A stretch of DNA of 64,000 nucleotides. Origin: a gamma proteobacterium SCGC AAA168-P09. Lineage in GTDB: Bacteria; Pseudomonadota; Gammaproteobacteria; Magnimaribacterales; D2472. The notes under the pieces were generated by a model. It had not been told where the DNA came from. It was given only the letters and a program-made list of their open reading frames with translations, and ran no database searches. The stretch spans positions 202,354-266,353 of the forward strand of contig ARRL01000001.1 of assembly GCA_000385055.1 (NCBI GenBank), written 5' to 3'. A program made the position numbers and the translations under genes. Shown here piece after piece: positions 7,570 to 15,939 of the stretch (positions within the stretch are counted from its first letter, which is position 1; each line of letters begins with the position of its first letter).

Positions 7570-8940
7570 ATGTTTCAGTTTATAAATTTAATACATTTTA
7601 TTAAAGCAAATAAAATAAGAGTAGCTTATGGCATTGGTGATTATGCTATCTGTCTTTATTGGAGTGGAGTTAGCTTATATCTTCTTTATTTTTATACAGA
7701 TGTTATAGGAATTTCACCACTGATGGCAGGTTGGATTTATGCTTTAGGTATAGCTTGGGATGCAGTAACAGATCCTTTTATGGGTTATATGGCTGAAAGA
7801 ACTAGAAGTAAAATGGGAAGTTATAGGCCATATATCTATTACGGATCAATACCTTTAGCATTATCTTTTGTTTTACTTTTATGGATGCCACCATTTGAAG
7901 GAATAATTTTATTTATATTTTTACTGGTAGTAAATTTATTTCATAGAACTTGTTTTACTATTGTAAGTGTTCCTTATTCTTCATTAACTGCAAGAATAAC
8001 AGATGATAGTGATGAGAGAACAAAGCTAACCACTGCAAGGATGCTTGCAGCATCTTTTGGAACATTTTCGATCTCAGCATTAGCATTTCCAATTGTTTTA
8101 TTATTTGGTGGTGGTGAAGAGTCCTTGGGCTTTATTTACCTTGGTCTTATAGCTGGTATTGCAGCAATTATAATACTTGGAATTACTGTATATTTTGTTC
8201 AAGAAAGGCCATTTGAATTTACTAAAGAAGAATTACCAAGTTTTTCCAAAGTCTTAAAATCAGTATCAAACAATTACCCATTCTGGATAGTTTTTTCTGC
8301 AATTTTAATTTTGATATCCACATACTTGATGTTTAATAATAATTTAATTTATTTTTCTAAATATGCTTTGGGATTCCATGAATACCAAGGTTTAATTCTG
8401 GGGGTTATTAGTGGAAGCACTTTATTAGCAATTCCCTTGTGGGCATATCTAGCAATTAAATTGGGAAAAAAAAATACTTGGATGTTATCTATGACATCTT
8501 TATTTATTGGATTTTCTATTTTTTATTTATATCCAATTTCTGAACTTAGGGAATTGCTATATATTTTAAGCTTTATTGGTTTTGGCAATGGTGCAACTGG
8601 GGTTCTGTTTTGGTCAATGTTGCCGGATACCATTGAATATGGAGAATGGAAGACAGGTATTAGAACAGAATCGTCTCTTTATGGCTTTATGACGTTTGCT
8701 CAAAAAGGCGCTATAGCATTTGCTGCAGTTATATTAGGAATAATATTAACCAATATAGGCTTTGAACCAAATCAGGATCAAACATCAGAAACCTTAGTTT
8801 CTTTAAAAGCCTTGATGTCATTAATTCCTCTTATAGGTGTGTTGATTAGTTTAGCTCTTGTATATTTTTATCCAATTGACAGAAACTTCCATCAAAAATT
8901 AATAGAAGATATAGAAAGTAGAAAGATTAAAAATGCCTAA
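7570..8940 (+). CDS. GPH-family sugar:cation symporter (MelB-like)
   Basis: A 456-residue, twelve-helix transporter of the glycoside-pentoside-hexuronide:cation symporter family within the major facilitator superfamily. GIAWDAVTDPFMGYMAERTRSKMGSYRP (about 65-92) is the family signature, with the acidic residue used in cation coupling, and WSMLPDTIEYGEWKTGIRTES marks the C-terminal half. It should import a sugar or glycoside with Na+ or H+ across the inner membrane. The stop overlaps the next gene by 8 bp, so the two are translationally coupled; with the convergent GH3 glycosidase they form a small glycoside-use locus. The sugar itself is not evident. Confidence 0.9.
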   Translation: MFQFINLIHFIKANKIRVAYGIGDYAICLYWSGVSLYLLYFYTDVIGISPLMAGWIYALGIAWDAVTDPFMGYMAERTRSKMGSYRPYIYYGSIPLALSFVLLLWMPPFEGIILFIFLLVVNLFHRTCFTIVSVPYSSLTARITDDSDERTKLTTARMLAASFGTFSISALAFPIVLLFGGGEESLGFIYLGLIAGIAAIIILGITVYFVQERPFEFTKEELPSFSKVLKSVSNNYPFWIVFSAILILISTYLMFNNNLIYFSKYALGFHEYQGLILGVISGSTLLAIPLWAYLAIKLGKKNTWMLSMTSLFIGFSIFYLYPISELRELLYILSFIGFGNGATGVLFWSMLPDTIEYGEWKTGIRTESSLYGFMTFAQKGAIAFAAVILGIILTNIGFEPNQDQTSETLVSLKALMSLIPLIGVLISLALVYFYPIDRNFHQKLIEDIESRKIKNA

Positions 8941-10936
8941 AATTAAATGGGGAATTATTGGAACTGGCTCTATAGCAAATGCGTTTGCTCATTCAATTAA
9001 GTACTGTGATCACTCTGAATTAGTTTCAGTCTTTGGAAGAAATAAAGACACCACGGATGAATTCTCAAAGAAATTTAGTATAGACACGCACCTTGATATT
9101 GAATCATTATTGTTATCAAGTGAAATCAATGCTGTTTATATTGCTACTCCTCATAACTCTCATTATGAATATATTTTTCAAGCTATAAAAAATAAGAAGC
9201 ATATTCTTTGTGAAAAGCCTATAACAATGAATCATATTGAAAGTATGGTTTTATTTGGTCTTGCTAAAGATGCTGAAGTTTTTTTGATGGAAGCTTATAT
9301 GTACAGAACCCACCCTCAAACGAAAAATATTCTTAATAGCATCGAGATACTTAGAAGATCAGAAGAAAAAATATCTATTAATTGCTCATTTGGTTTTAAG
9401 GCTGAAATACCAGAGGACCATAGATTAAGAAATCCTATGATGGGGGGAGGAGCCATTTTAGATGTAGGGTGTTATCCATTATCTATGACTAAGCTATTAG
9501 TAGGTCATATCCTAGACAAACCATATGCTGATCCTAGAAGTATTAAAGCATCAGGAGAGTTAGATATAACAGGTGTTGATTTAAATTCTTCAGCGCATAT
9601 TATTTTTACTGATAATATTCAGGCCAATATTTCATGCGCCATAAATGAAGAGTATGAAAATAACTTAGAGATTATCAGTGGTGACTTTAAATTAGAGGTT
9701 AGCCAGCCATGGCATTGCGGTCAATTTCAAGAAGGCCTATCTTCTATAAAAGTTTATAACAAAAATAATCTTATTGAAGATGTTGCATTTAAAGATGATG
9801 TGGGGCTTTTTACAAGAGAAATTGACCATGCATCAAAATGTATATTAGATGGTAACCTTGAATCAGAGCTAATCTCCCACAATGACTCTCAAAGCATTAT
9901 GTTATGGCTAGACAAATGGAGACAGGAGATAGGAGTAGTTTGTCCATACGAGTCAAAAGATATCTCGCCTATGGTTAAATCAAATTTTTCATCAATACAG
10001 AAAAGGAGCTTAAAAAGCATTTCAGTAGATGGTATTGATAAAAAATTTTCAAAACTTGCTCTTGGCTGTGACAACCAAACTTCAGATATTCATGCTTATG
10101 CTATGTTTGATTATTTTTACGGAGCTGGTGGAAGAATTTTCGATACTGCCTATATTTATAATAATGGTTTGGGTGATAAGTATTTGGGTGATTGGATTAA
10201 TTCAAGAAATCTTCAGAGTGATGTTGTTATTATTGGAAAGGGTGCCCACACTCCAGACTGTAAACCTGAGTTTATAAAGCCACAAATAGAAGAATCATTA
10301 GATCGATTACAACTCTCAAAAATAGATATATATTGTCTTCATAGGGATAATGCTGACATTCCAGTGTCAGAATTTATTGATGCTCTCAATGAGATAAAAA
10401 CCGAGGGCTTGATAAATACTATCGGTGCATCTAATTGGGAATTAGATCGTTTCTCAAGTGCCAGGGATTATGCATTAAAGAATAATAAAGAACCTTTTTC
10501 TGTTTTAAGCAATAATTTTAGCCTTGCGCAGATGATTGAACCAGTTTGGCCTGGATGCGTTGCAGTTAGTAATGAGTTTTTAGACTACATCAACAAGAAT
10601 GAAATTAAATTATTTCCTTGGTCAAGTACAGCAAGAGGTTTTTTCATTAGAAAAAAAGAAATCGTAACCAAAGAACATTTCTCCAATCCCTCATTAGAGG
10701 AAGAAAAAAGAGTCTGGCATAGCAGAAAGAATCTAAAAAGAAGAGATATTTGTTTTGAAATTGCAGAAAAGAAAAATGTAGAGCCTATAGAGATAGCTAT
10801 TGCTTATGTGGTTCATAGATCACCATTAATATTTCCATTAATAGGCCCAAGAACAGTAAATGAATTAAATAGCTCCATCTTTGGTTCACAAATAAATCTT
10901 TCAGAAGAAGACCTAAATAGACTATCTATAAATTGA
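8933..10936 (+). CDS. Fusion of Gfo/Idh/MocA oxidoreductase and aldo/keto reductase
   Basis: A 667-residue protein that joins two whole enzymes. Residues 1 to about 335 are a Gfo/Idh/MocA sugar dehydrogenase: Rossmann motif GIIGTGSIA, then IATPHNSHYE and the catalytic-site signature CEKPITMN. Residues about 350-667 are an aldo/keto reductase: FDTAYIYNNGLGDKYLGDWI carries the Asp and Tyr of the tetrad, IGKGAH the Lys and IYCLHRD the His. Both normally use NAD(P)H on sugars or sugar-derived ketones, so the fusion may catalyse consecutive oxidation and reduction or a redox-neutral epimerisation (inference). It is coupled to the upstream GPH symporter and its end overlaps the convergent GH3 gene by 11 bp. 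No frameshift is needed; both domains look intact. Confidence 0.85.
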   Translation: MPKIKWGIIGTGSIANAFAHSIKYCDHSELVSVFGRNKDTTDEFSKKFSIDTHLDIESLLLSSEINAVYIATPHNSHYEYIFQAIKNKKHILCEKPITMNHIESMVLFGLAKDAEVFLMEAYMYRTHPQTKNILNSIEILRRSEEKISINCSFGFKAEIPEDHRLRNPMMGGGAILDVGCYPLSMTKLLVGHILDKPYADPRSIKASGELDITGVDLNSSAHIIFTDNIQANISCAINEEYENNLEIISGDFKLEVSQPWHCGQFQEGLSSIKVYNKNNLIEDVAFKDDVGLFTREIDHASKCILDGNLESELISHNDSQSIMLWLDKWRQEIGVVCPYESKDISPMVKSNFSSIQKRSLKSISVDGIDKKFSKLALGCDNQTSDIHAYAMFDYFYGAGGRIFDTAYIYNNGLGDKYLGDWINSRNLQSDVVIIGKGAHTPDCKPEFIKPQIEESLDRLQLSKIDIYCLHRDNADIPVSEFIDALNEIKTEGLINTIGASNWELDRFSSARDYALKNNKEPFSVLSNNFSLAQMIEPVWPGCVAVSNEFLDYINKNEIKLFPWSSTARGFFIRKKEIVTKEHFSNPSLEEEKRVWHSRKNLKRRDICFEIAEKKNVEPIEIAIAYVVHRSPLIFPLIGPRTVNELNSSIFGSQINLSEEDLNRLSIN

Positions 10937-13349
10937 TATGATCTTTAAGCCTAATATCATTTGAAGACGACCCAATCAGAATTTCAAATTTACCTTTTTT
11001 GACCTGCCATTGATGCGTTTCAATATCCCATGTTGAAAAATTTCTTGAATCCAAGCATATTTCTATTTTTTTTGTTTCATCTGAATTTATAAAAGTTTTA
11101 TCAAAACCTTGTAATTTTTTTATTGGCTCCTCATTACCACGATCTGCAAAAGAGATATAACATTGAGATATTTCATATCCCGAATGATTCCCAGTATTTG
11201 TAATATCTAACGAAATTGTGAAATTATTTTCAGAGCTTTTGCTGATATGAAGATTTGAATATTTAAAATCAGTATAAGATAAGCCGTGACCAAAATGGAA
11301 CAAGGGCTCTATTTTATTTTTGTCATACCACTTATAACCAACAAAGAGCTTTTCATCATAATTCATTTGTAAATTTTCTCCTGGATAGGATGCATACGCA
11401 GGAGTATCTTCAATATATTTTGGAAAAGTTGTTGGTAATTTGCCAGAGGGATTAACGAGGCCTGTTAAGATTTCAAAAAGAGCATTGCCATATTCCTGTC
11501 CCGCATACCAGGATTGAATAATTGACTTAGCTTTGTTTACCCATGGCATATTTACTGGAGAACCAGTATTTAGAACAACAACCGCATTAGGATTAATATC
11601 TAAAACTTGTTCAATAAGTCTATTTTGATCTCCTGGTAAATTAAATTCATTTCTATCATTGCCCTCTGTTTCCCAATCCGAATTAGTTCCTACTAAGAGA
11701 ATAACTTCATCGACCTCTCTAGCAATATTTAGTGCTTCTTCAAGCAAATTAATTTTATCGGGTGGCTGACATCCAATATAAATAGCTGGAAAATTGCCTT
11801 CAAATCTATAATGTATTTCTATCTGATAAGAATTGCCTTTTTCTAAGTATGAAGTACCTCGTTTAGATGATGTGCCATGAGCAAAAAAAGCATCTCCGGG
11901 CAGGGGATTACTCCAATTATCAATAATCTGTTTGTTATCGATTAGTAACTTGCTTTTTCCAATTGCAAAGATTTCAAAGTCATGCTCTCCAGATATATCA
12001 GGAGTATAAGTACATGAAAATTTAACTAGAATATCAGGGCTCTCTTTTTCTCCAATTATGTCTTTAGCAAAACCTTCAAATATCCAAAATTTGCTTCCTG
12101 TTAGGATTTTGCTAGAAATGAAATTATTACTCCCTTGTGAAATATCATAGTATTCGACTAAAAATCCATTTTCTTCTGTGAGTATTTTATTTATTTCAGG
12201 AAGATAGCGATATGTATGACAACCTTTTGCAGTTTTAATAATAGTTTTCTCACTGAAATTATTTTGAAACGAGCTTACAGGATGAGATTCGTAATAAGGA
12301 ACAAGAGTAGCACTACCTCCCCCAATAATTTGTGCTTTTTCAGCATTAGGACCAATTACACCAATTGATTTTATATCTCTCCTCATTGGTAATATGCCGT
12401 CATTTTTTAAGAGCACCATACCTTCTTGAGCAGCATCTTTAAGAATTTTTCTTTGTAATTTTGAGTCATTCTCACTTTCTTGTTTACGAATTGGATTTTC
12501 GAACCTTTTACAGAAATCTATGACATTCAAAATTCTTTTAACTTTGTCATTAATGATTGTCACTGATACATTTTTGTTATTTACAGCACTTATTAAATTT
12601 GCTCCCCAAGATTGAGCTGGACCTGGCATTTCCAGATCAAGTCCTCCATTAGCATTTTCAATAGTTTCTCTTGCAGCACCCCAATCACTAACCACATATC
12701 CATCAAAACCCCATTCGTCTTTTAAAACATCAATTAAAAGATTCTCATGAGAGCTGCAGTAAACATTATTAAGTTTATTGTAGGCACTCATAACAACCTT
12801 TGCATTAGCTTCCTTGATAGCCATCTCAAATGGCAAAAGATAAACCTCTCTTAAAGTTTTCTCATCGATATTTGAACTTACAGTGTATCTTTCAAACTCA
12901 GTATCATTCCCAACAAAATGTTTAAGGCATGCCGCAATATTCTTTGATTGGACTCCCTTTACATACTCAATTGCAATTTTTCCAGTTAAGAATGGATCCT
13001 CAGAAAAACATTCAAAATGTCTTCCTCCAAGAGGATGTCTGTGAATATTTATTGTGGGACCCAATAGAACATCCACTCCTTTAATCTCTGCCTCAGCTGC
13101 TAACTCTTCTCCTAATAAATTAATAAGATTCAAATTCCATGTAGATCCTATTGATATAGCGCATGGAAAACAGGCGGATGATTTTCCTGAAGTGCCATCT
13201 CCTCTAACGCCATTAGGACCATCAGACATTTTTATATTTGGTACTCCTAGCCTATGAATTTTGCTAGTTTGCCAAGCATCAAATCCACTTAATAAAAGTA
13301 CTTTTTCTTCAAGAGTTAAATCTTCTATCAATTGATTTATGTTTGGCAT
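10926..13349 (-). CDS. Glycoside hydrolase family 3 beta-glucosidase-like enzyme with PA14 domain
   Basis: An 807-residue GH3 enzyme. The N-terminal TIM barrel includes KMSDGPNGVRG and KHFVGND; the nucleophile aspartate is in VVSDWGAA (about residue 220). The second alpha/beta domain (about 310-620, VLLKNDGILPM) is interrupted by a PA14-type carbohydrate-binding insert (about 390-530; FEIFAIGKSKLLIDNKQIIDNW), and a fibronectin III-like domain closes the protein (PLFHFGHGLSYTDF onward). This order is that of PA14-containing beta-glucosidases such as Kluyveromyces BglI. There is no signal peptide, so it probably cleaves imported glucosides or other beta-glycosides in the cytoplasm, in line with the GPH transporter next door. 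The ATG at 13349 lies directly before the conserved start of the fold. Confidence 0.9.
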   Translation of the reverse strand: MPNINQLIEDLTLEEKVLLLSGFDAWQTSKIHRLGVPNIKMSDGPNGVRGDGTSGKSSACFPCAISIGSTWNLNLINLLGEELAAEAEIKGVDVLLGPTINIHRHPLGGRHFECFSEDPFLTGKIAIEYVKGVQSKNIAACLKHFVGNDTEFERYTVSSNIDEKTLREVYLLPFEMAIKEANAKVVMSAYNKLNNVYCSSHENLLIDVLKDEWGFDGYVVSDWGAARETIENANGGLDLEMPGPAQSWGANLISAVNNKNVSVTIINDKVKRILNVIDFCKRFENPIRKQESENDSKLQRKILKDAAQEGMVLLKNDGILPMRRDIKSIGVIGPNAEKAQIIGGGSATLVPYYESHPVSSFQNNFSEKTIIKTAKGCHTYRYLPEINKILTEENGFLVEYYDISQGSNNFISSKILTGSKFWIFEGFAKDIIGEKESPDILVKFSCTYTPDISGEHDFEIFAIGKSKLLIDNKQIIDNWSNPLPGDAFFAHGTSSKRGTSYLEKGNSYQIEIHYRFEGNFPAIYIGCQPPDKINLLEEALNIAREVDEVILLVGTNSDWETEGNDRNEFNLPGDQNRLIEQVLDINPNAVVVLNTGSPVNMPWVNKAKSIIQSWYAGQEYGNALFEILTGLVNPSGKLPTTFPKYIEDTPAYASYPGENLQMNYDEKLFVGYKWYDKNKIEPLFHFGHGLSYTDFKYSNLHISKSSENNFTISLDITNTGNHSGYEISQCYISFADRGNEEPIKKLQGFDKTFINSDETKKIEICLDSRNFSTWDIETHQWQVKKGKFEILIGSSSNDIRLKDHINL

Positions 13350-13421
13350 GGTGGAATATTAAATGTTTAATATTAAATCCTCAATACACCTTTTCATTAA
13401 AATGCTGTTAGTATTGTCTTC

Positions 13422-13679
13422 ATGATAGAGAGAATAAAAAAATCAGTGATGCTTTTCAATGCTCCAATACAAAGAGTTTATGAGGCTAATAGAGGCACCA
13501 TTATTAGAACTATCATTTATACAATTGGTCACTTTATAATTGCCGCCTCATGCGTAATGTATTTTACTGGCGCAGACTTCTCAGCAGCTATAACAGATGC
13601 TATCGTTGAGCCACTTTTAAACAGTGTTTGGTATTTTGTTTTAGATAAATATTGGGCTAGCAAATACCCAAACAAATAA
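13422..13679 (+). CDS. DUF2061-like small membrane protein
   Basis: An 85-residue protein with two probable membrane helices. RTIIYTIGHFIIAASCVMYFTG, followed by AIVEPLLNSVWYFVLDKYWA, matches the pattern I know for DUF2061 proteins (RT..K...w...........t.......a........v....yy.hER.W). The first 20 residues (MIERIKKSVMLFNAPIQRV) are an amphipathic lead. Function unknown. It lies alone between the GH3 gene and the riboswitch-controlled methyltransferase and is read in the same direction as the latter. Confidence 0.65.
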   Translation: MIERIKKSVMLFNAPIQRVYEANRGTIIRTIIYTIGHFIIAASCVMYFTGADFSAAITDAIVEPLLNSVWYFVLDKYWASKYPNK

Positions 13680-13692
13680 AGAAAAAAAATTC

Positions 13693-13728
13693 TTTACAAA
13701 CATATCATTACTGGTTAAAAATATACAT
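13693..13728 (+). promoter_or_regulatory. Probable promoter of the homocysteine methyltransferase transcript
   Basis: TTTACA (13693-13698), a 17-base spacer and TAAAAA (13716-13721) fit a sigma-70 promoter. The predicted start, about 13728, coincides with the first base of the riboswitch P1 stem. Inferred from spacing only. Confidence 0.5.
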
Positions 13729-13777
13729 ATCGTGATTTGATCCTATTGCCGCGATGCAAAAAAAGAAGCTAAAACGG
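13729..13777 (+). promoter_or_regulatory. SAM-II/SAM-V family riboswitch aptamer
   Basis: ATCGTG (13729-13734) pairs with CGCGAT (13750-13755) to form P1; the loop reads ATTTGATCCTATTGC; a purine-rich linker leads to AGCTAAAACGG (13767-13777). The GATTT..., TATTGC and AGCUAAAA blocks, with a short P1 and a downstream strand able to pair back into the loop, match the SAM-II pseudoknot (the Sargasso Sea metX RNA contains GAUUU, UAUUGC and AGCUAAAA in the same order). SAM-V shares this core. It precedes a homocysteine S-methyltransferase gene, whose SD (AAGGAGAGG, about 13835) lies some 60 bases downstream. High SAM would be expected to lower expression; the mechanism is not readable from sequence. 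Confidence 0.8.
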
Positions 13778-13845
13778 AAGCAGCTCCCAGGGTTTAACTA
13801 CGATTAAATTAATTAATAAGATATTCAATTATTAAGGAGAGGATC

Positions 13846-14904
13846 ATGAAAAGAGGGTTAATAGAAAGATTGAATGAAGGCCCAGTAATTTGTGCTGAAG
13901 GTTTTTTATTTGAAGTAGAAAAAAGAGGCTATTTAGCAGCTGGAGAATTTGTTCCAATGGTTGCACTTGAACACCCAGAAGCTCTTGAAAATCTGCATAA
14001 AGATTTTCAGCATGCTGGTTCGGATGTGGTAGAAGCTTTTACATACAATGGACACAGAGAAAAGATGCGAGTTATTGGTAAAGAGGAATTATTAGAGCCA
14101 CTAAATAGAGCTGCTCTCAAGATTGCAAAAAAAGTTGCTGACAATCCTATTGATGGAGGAGAGCCAAATTTAATGGCAGGAAATATTTCAAATTCAAATA
14201 TTTGGAATACAGATGATAAAGACGCACAAAAAGAAGTTCATGGAATGTTTAGTGAAATGGTTGAATGGGCTGTCGATGAGGGAGCTGACATGTTGATAGG
14301 AGAAACATTTTATTATGCAGAAGAGGCTTATATGGCTTTAGATATAATTCAAAAAGCAGGGCTTCCTTCTGTTATAACAATTGCGCCCATGGCTGAAAAT
14401 GTTATGCGAGATGGAGTTTCTATTGTAGATACTATGAAGGAGCTTGAACAAAGAGGTGCAGATGTTGTTGGCATGAACTGTTTCAGGGGCCCAGACACCA
14501 TGATGCCTTATCTTAGAGAGGCTAGAAAAATTTTAAAGTGTCATATGGCAGCACTTCCACTCCCATTCAGAACAACGGATGATCACCCAACTTTTTTTAA
14601 TTTACCTGATGAGCATGGATGCACTTGCCCAGCCCCTCATGGAAGAACTTTTCCTACCGCATTAGACCCGCTTTATTGCAATAGATATGAAATAAGAGAG
14701 TTCGGCAAAGAGGCTGCTACTTTAGGTATTAATTATTTAGGTGTTTGCTGTGGAGCAACACCTATGCATATCAGAGAAGTTGCAGAAGCTGCTGGCTTAA
14801 GTGTTCCAGCTAGCAAATATAGAGAAAAAATGGCTAATCATTTTATGTATGGAACAAATGAAAGAACGGCTAAGCATATGCAAGAATACGGAGACAAAGC
14901 CTAA
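13846..14904 (+). CDS. Homocysteine S-methyltransferase, betaine-homocysteine methyltransferase (BHMT) type
   Basis: A 352-residue TIM-barrel methyltransferase. Zinc is bound by three cysteines, seen here in GADVVGMNCFRGPD and in LGVCCGATPMHIREV near residues 300-310; GADMLIGETFY is another family block. The length and the absence of B12 and folate domains indicate a stand-alone enzyme that methylates homocysteine to methionine from a small donor such as glycine betaine, rather than from 5-methyl-THF as MetH does. The start follows a strong AAGGAGAGG. Control by the SAM-II/SAM-V RNA upstream fits a role in methionine supply. Related proteins use S-methylmethionine, so betaine is likely but not proven. 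Confidence 0.85.
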   Translation: MKRGLIERLNEGPVICAEGFLFEVEKRGYLAAGEFVPMVALEHPEALENLHKDFQHAGSDVVEAFTYNGHREKMRVIGKEELLEPLNRAALKIAKKVADNPIDGGEPNLMAGNISNSNIWNTDDKDAQKEVHGMFSEMVEWAVDEGADMLIGETFYYAEEAYMALDIIQKAGLPSVITIAPMAENVMRDGVSIVDTMKELEQRGADVVGMNCFRGPDTMMPYLREARKILKCHMAALPLPFRTTDDHPTFFNLPDEHGCTCPAPHGRTFPTALDPLYCNRYEIREFGKEAATLGINYLGVCCGATPMHIREVAEAAGLSVPASKYREKMANHFMYGTNERTAKHMQEYGDKA

Positions 14905-14915
14905 ATTTAATATTA

Positions 14916-14942
14916 ATGACTCTTCATTTTTTGAAGAGTCAT
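14916..14942 (+). terminator. Hairpin after the homocysteine methyltransferase gene
   Basis: ATGACTCTTCA and TGAAGAGTCAT form a perfect 11-bp stem around a TTTTT loop, 12 bases after the stop codon. No T run follows, so it may act as a 3' stabilising stem or an imperfect terminator. Confidence 0.65.
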
Positions 14943-14977
14943 AGTATTTAAGCATCTTATAAATTAGAATATTTTTT

Positions 14978-15584
14978 ATGAGATTTCTTGTTATATTTTT
15001 TTTAACCCTTCCTGTAATTGGTGAAACCAGTAAAATTTTGTGCGAATTGGAAGGGAATTATTCTGTAACCTATAAAGATATTAAAAAAACTTATCTATCA
15101 GAAGGCATTGAGCTTTTTAAAAACCTAGCAAGACAGACCCAACAGTCATTATTTTTACTTCAAAGAGCAAAAAACTAATTTTGCTGAGGAAGATTGGCAA
15201 AAAGATAAAATTTATATTGTTCAGTACTGGGAGGTAGATTCAGATAAAGAGACGTTTAAATCTTTAACACATACTTTTGAACCATCTCCTGCATGGTTAA
15301 ACCCTGAAGCTAAATGGTCAGCTTCTAAATCTGAAACCGGCGTTACAGTTATTCATTCAATGGAAACAGACGAAACACATCCAATTTTTACAGATTATAA
15401 AATTGGTGCCTATAGAATTTCAAATACTTTTAACTGGTATACAGGGAAAGGGCAAATCTCAGGAGATATTTGGCTTAACAAAAAAGATGGCACCAAGAAT
15501 AAAAATCCTAAAGTTGAAATAACAGCTTCTGGGAGATGTGAAAGTCAAAAAAAAGAAATTTTAACTAGACTAAAGTCGCTATAA
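14978..15584 (+). pseudogene. Exported protein of unknown function, broken by a frameshift
   Basis: The gene opens with a signal peptide (MRFLVIFFLTLPVIGE) and continues CELEGNYSVTYKDIKKTYLSE, but this frame stops at 15176-15178. The neighbouring frame (+1) is open from 15129 and gives a sensible continuation (DRPNSHYFYFKEQKTNF, then EEDWQKDKIYIVQYWEV) to the stop at 15584, ending with a plausible C-terminus (GRCESQKKEILTRLKSL). The shift lies between 15129 and about 15175. Read together, it would be a periplasmic protein of about 200 residues with two cysteines; I recognise no family. It is either a recent pseudogene or a sequencing or assembly indel. Confidence 0.65.
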
Positions 15585-15663
15585 ATAAAGTAAGTAGCGC
15601 AATAATAAGTGGAATGTATTTATCTATTTTTTCACCAATTGATTCTAATATTTTATCTATCAT
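15565..15663 (-). CDS. Possible 32-residue single-helix membrane peptide
   Basis: A short minus-strand frame, MIDKILESIGEKIDKY followed by IPLIIALLTLFIATLV, has an amphipathic charged N-terminal half and a clean C-terminal membrane helix, the plan of many small membrane proteins and of some type I toxin peptides. It overlaps the 3' end of the broken exported-protein gene on the other strand by 20 bp. The only SD-like sequence (GGGGA) lies rather far upstream. Tentative. Confidence 0.35.
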   Translation of the reverse strand: MIDKILESIGEKIDKYIPLIIALLTLFIATLV

Positions 15664-15939
15664 ATTTAAGTTATATAAATCCCCATTACTTTTAAAAGTG
15701 TAATTCGAATACTATGTTCAAAGCTTTACTTTATTTTTTTCGAGCTTTTCGTAATTCTCTGTAAATTTTATTAAGTCTTTTTTTCTTAATTTCTCTTACA
15801 GCTTTTCTCTTTGAGCTAGCATTTGCTGATTTTCTTGCTCTTTCACCTTTATCTATAAATAATCTCCAAAAAGAATTTTTAATGATATCAATTTAATAGT
15901 AACAAATTTTTATAAAATCTCTACAATAATCTTATACAT
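15585..15939. other. Intergenic region, 355 bp, with possible small minus-strand frames
   Basis: Besides the 32-residue frame at its left end, 15731-15892 is open on the minus strand and encodes a Lys/Arg-rich segment (RLFIDKGERARKSANASSKR, later KKKRLNKIYRELRKARKK) that looks protein-like but has no ATG, GTG or TTG start. It resembles a decayed small basic protein. The last 45 bp probably hold the hflX promoter. Confidence 0.45.

Noticed and set aside
8933..10936. Two separate genes instead of one fusion
   Set aside because: The frame is continuous through the linker between about residues 335 and 350, without a stop, internal SD or well-placed start codon for the second domain.
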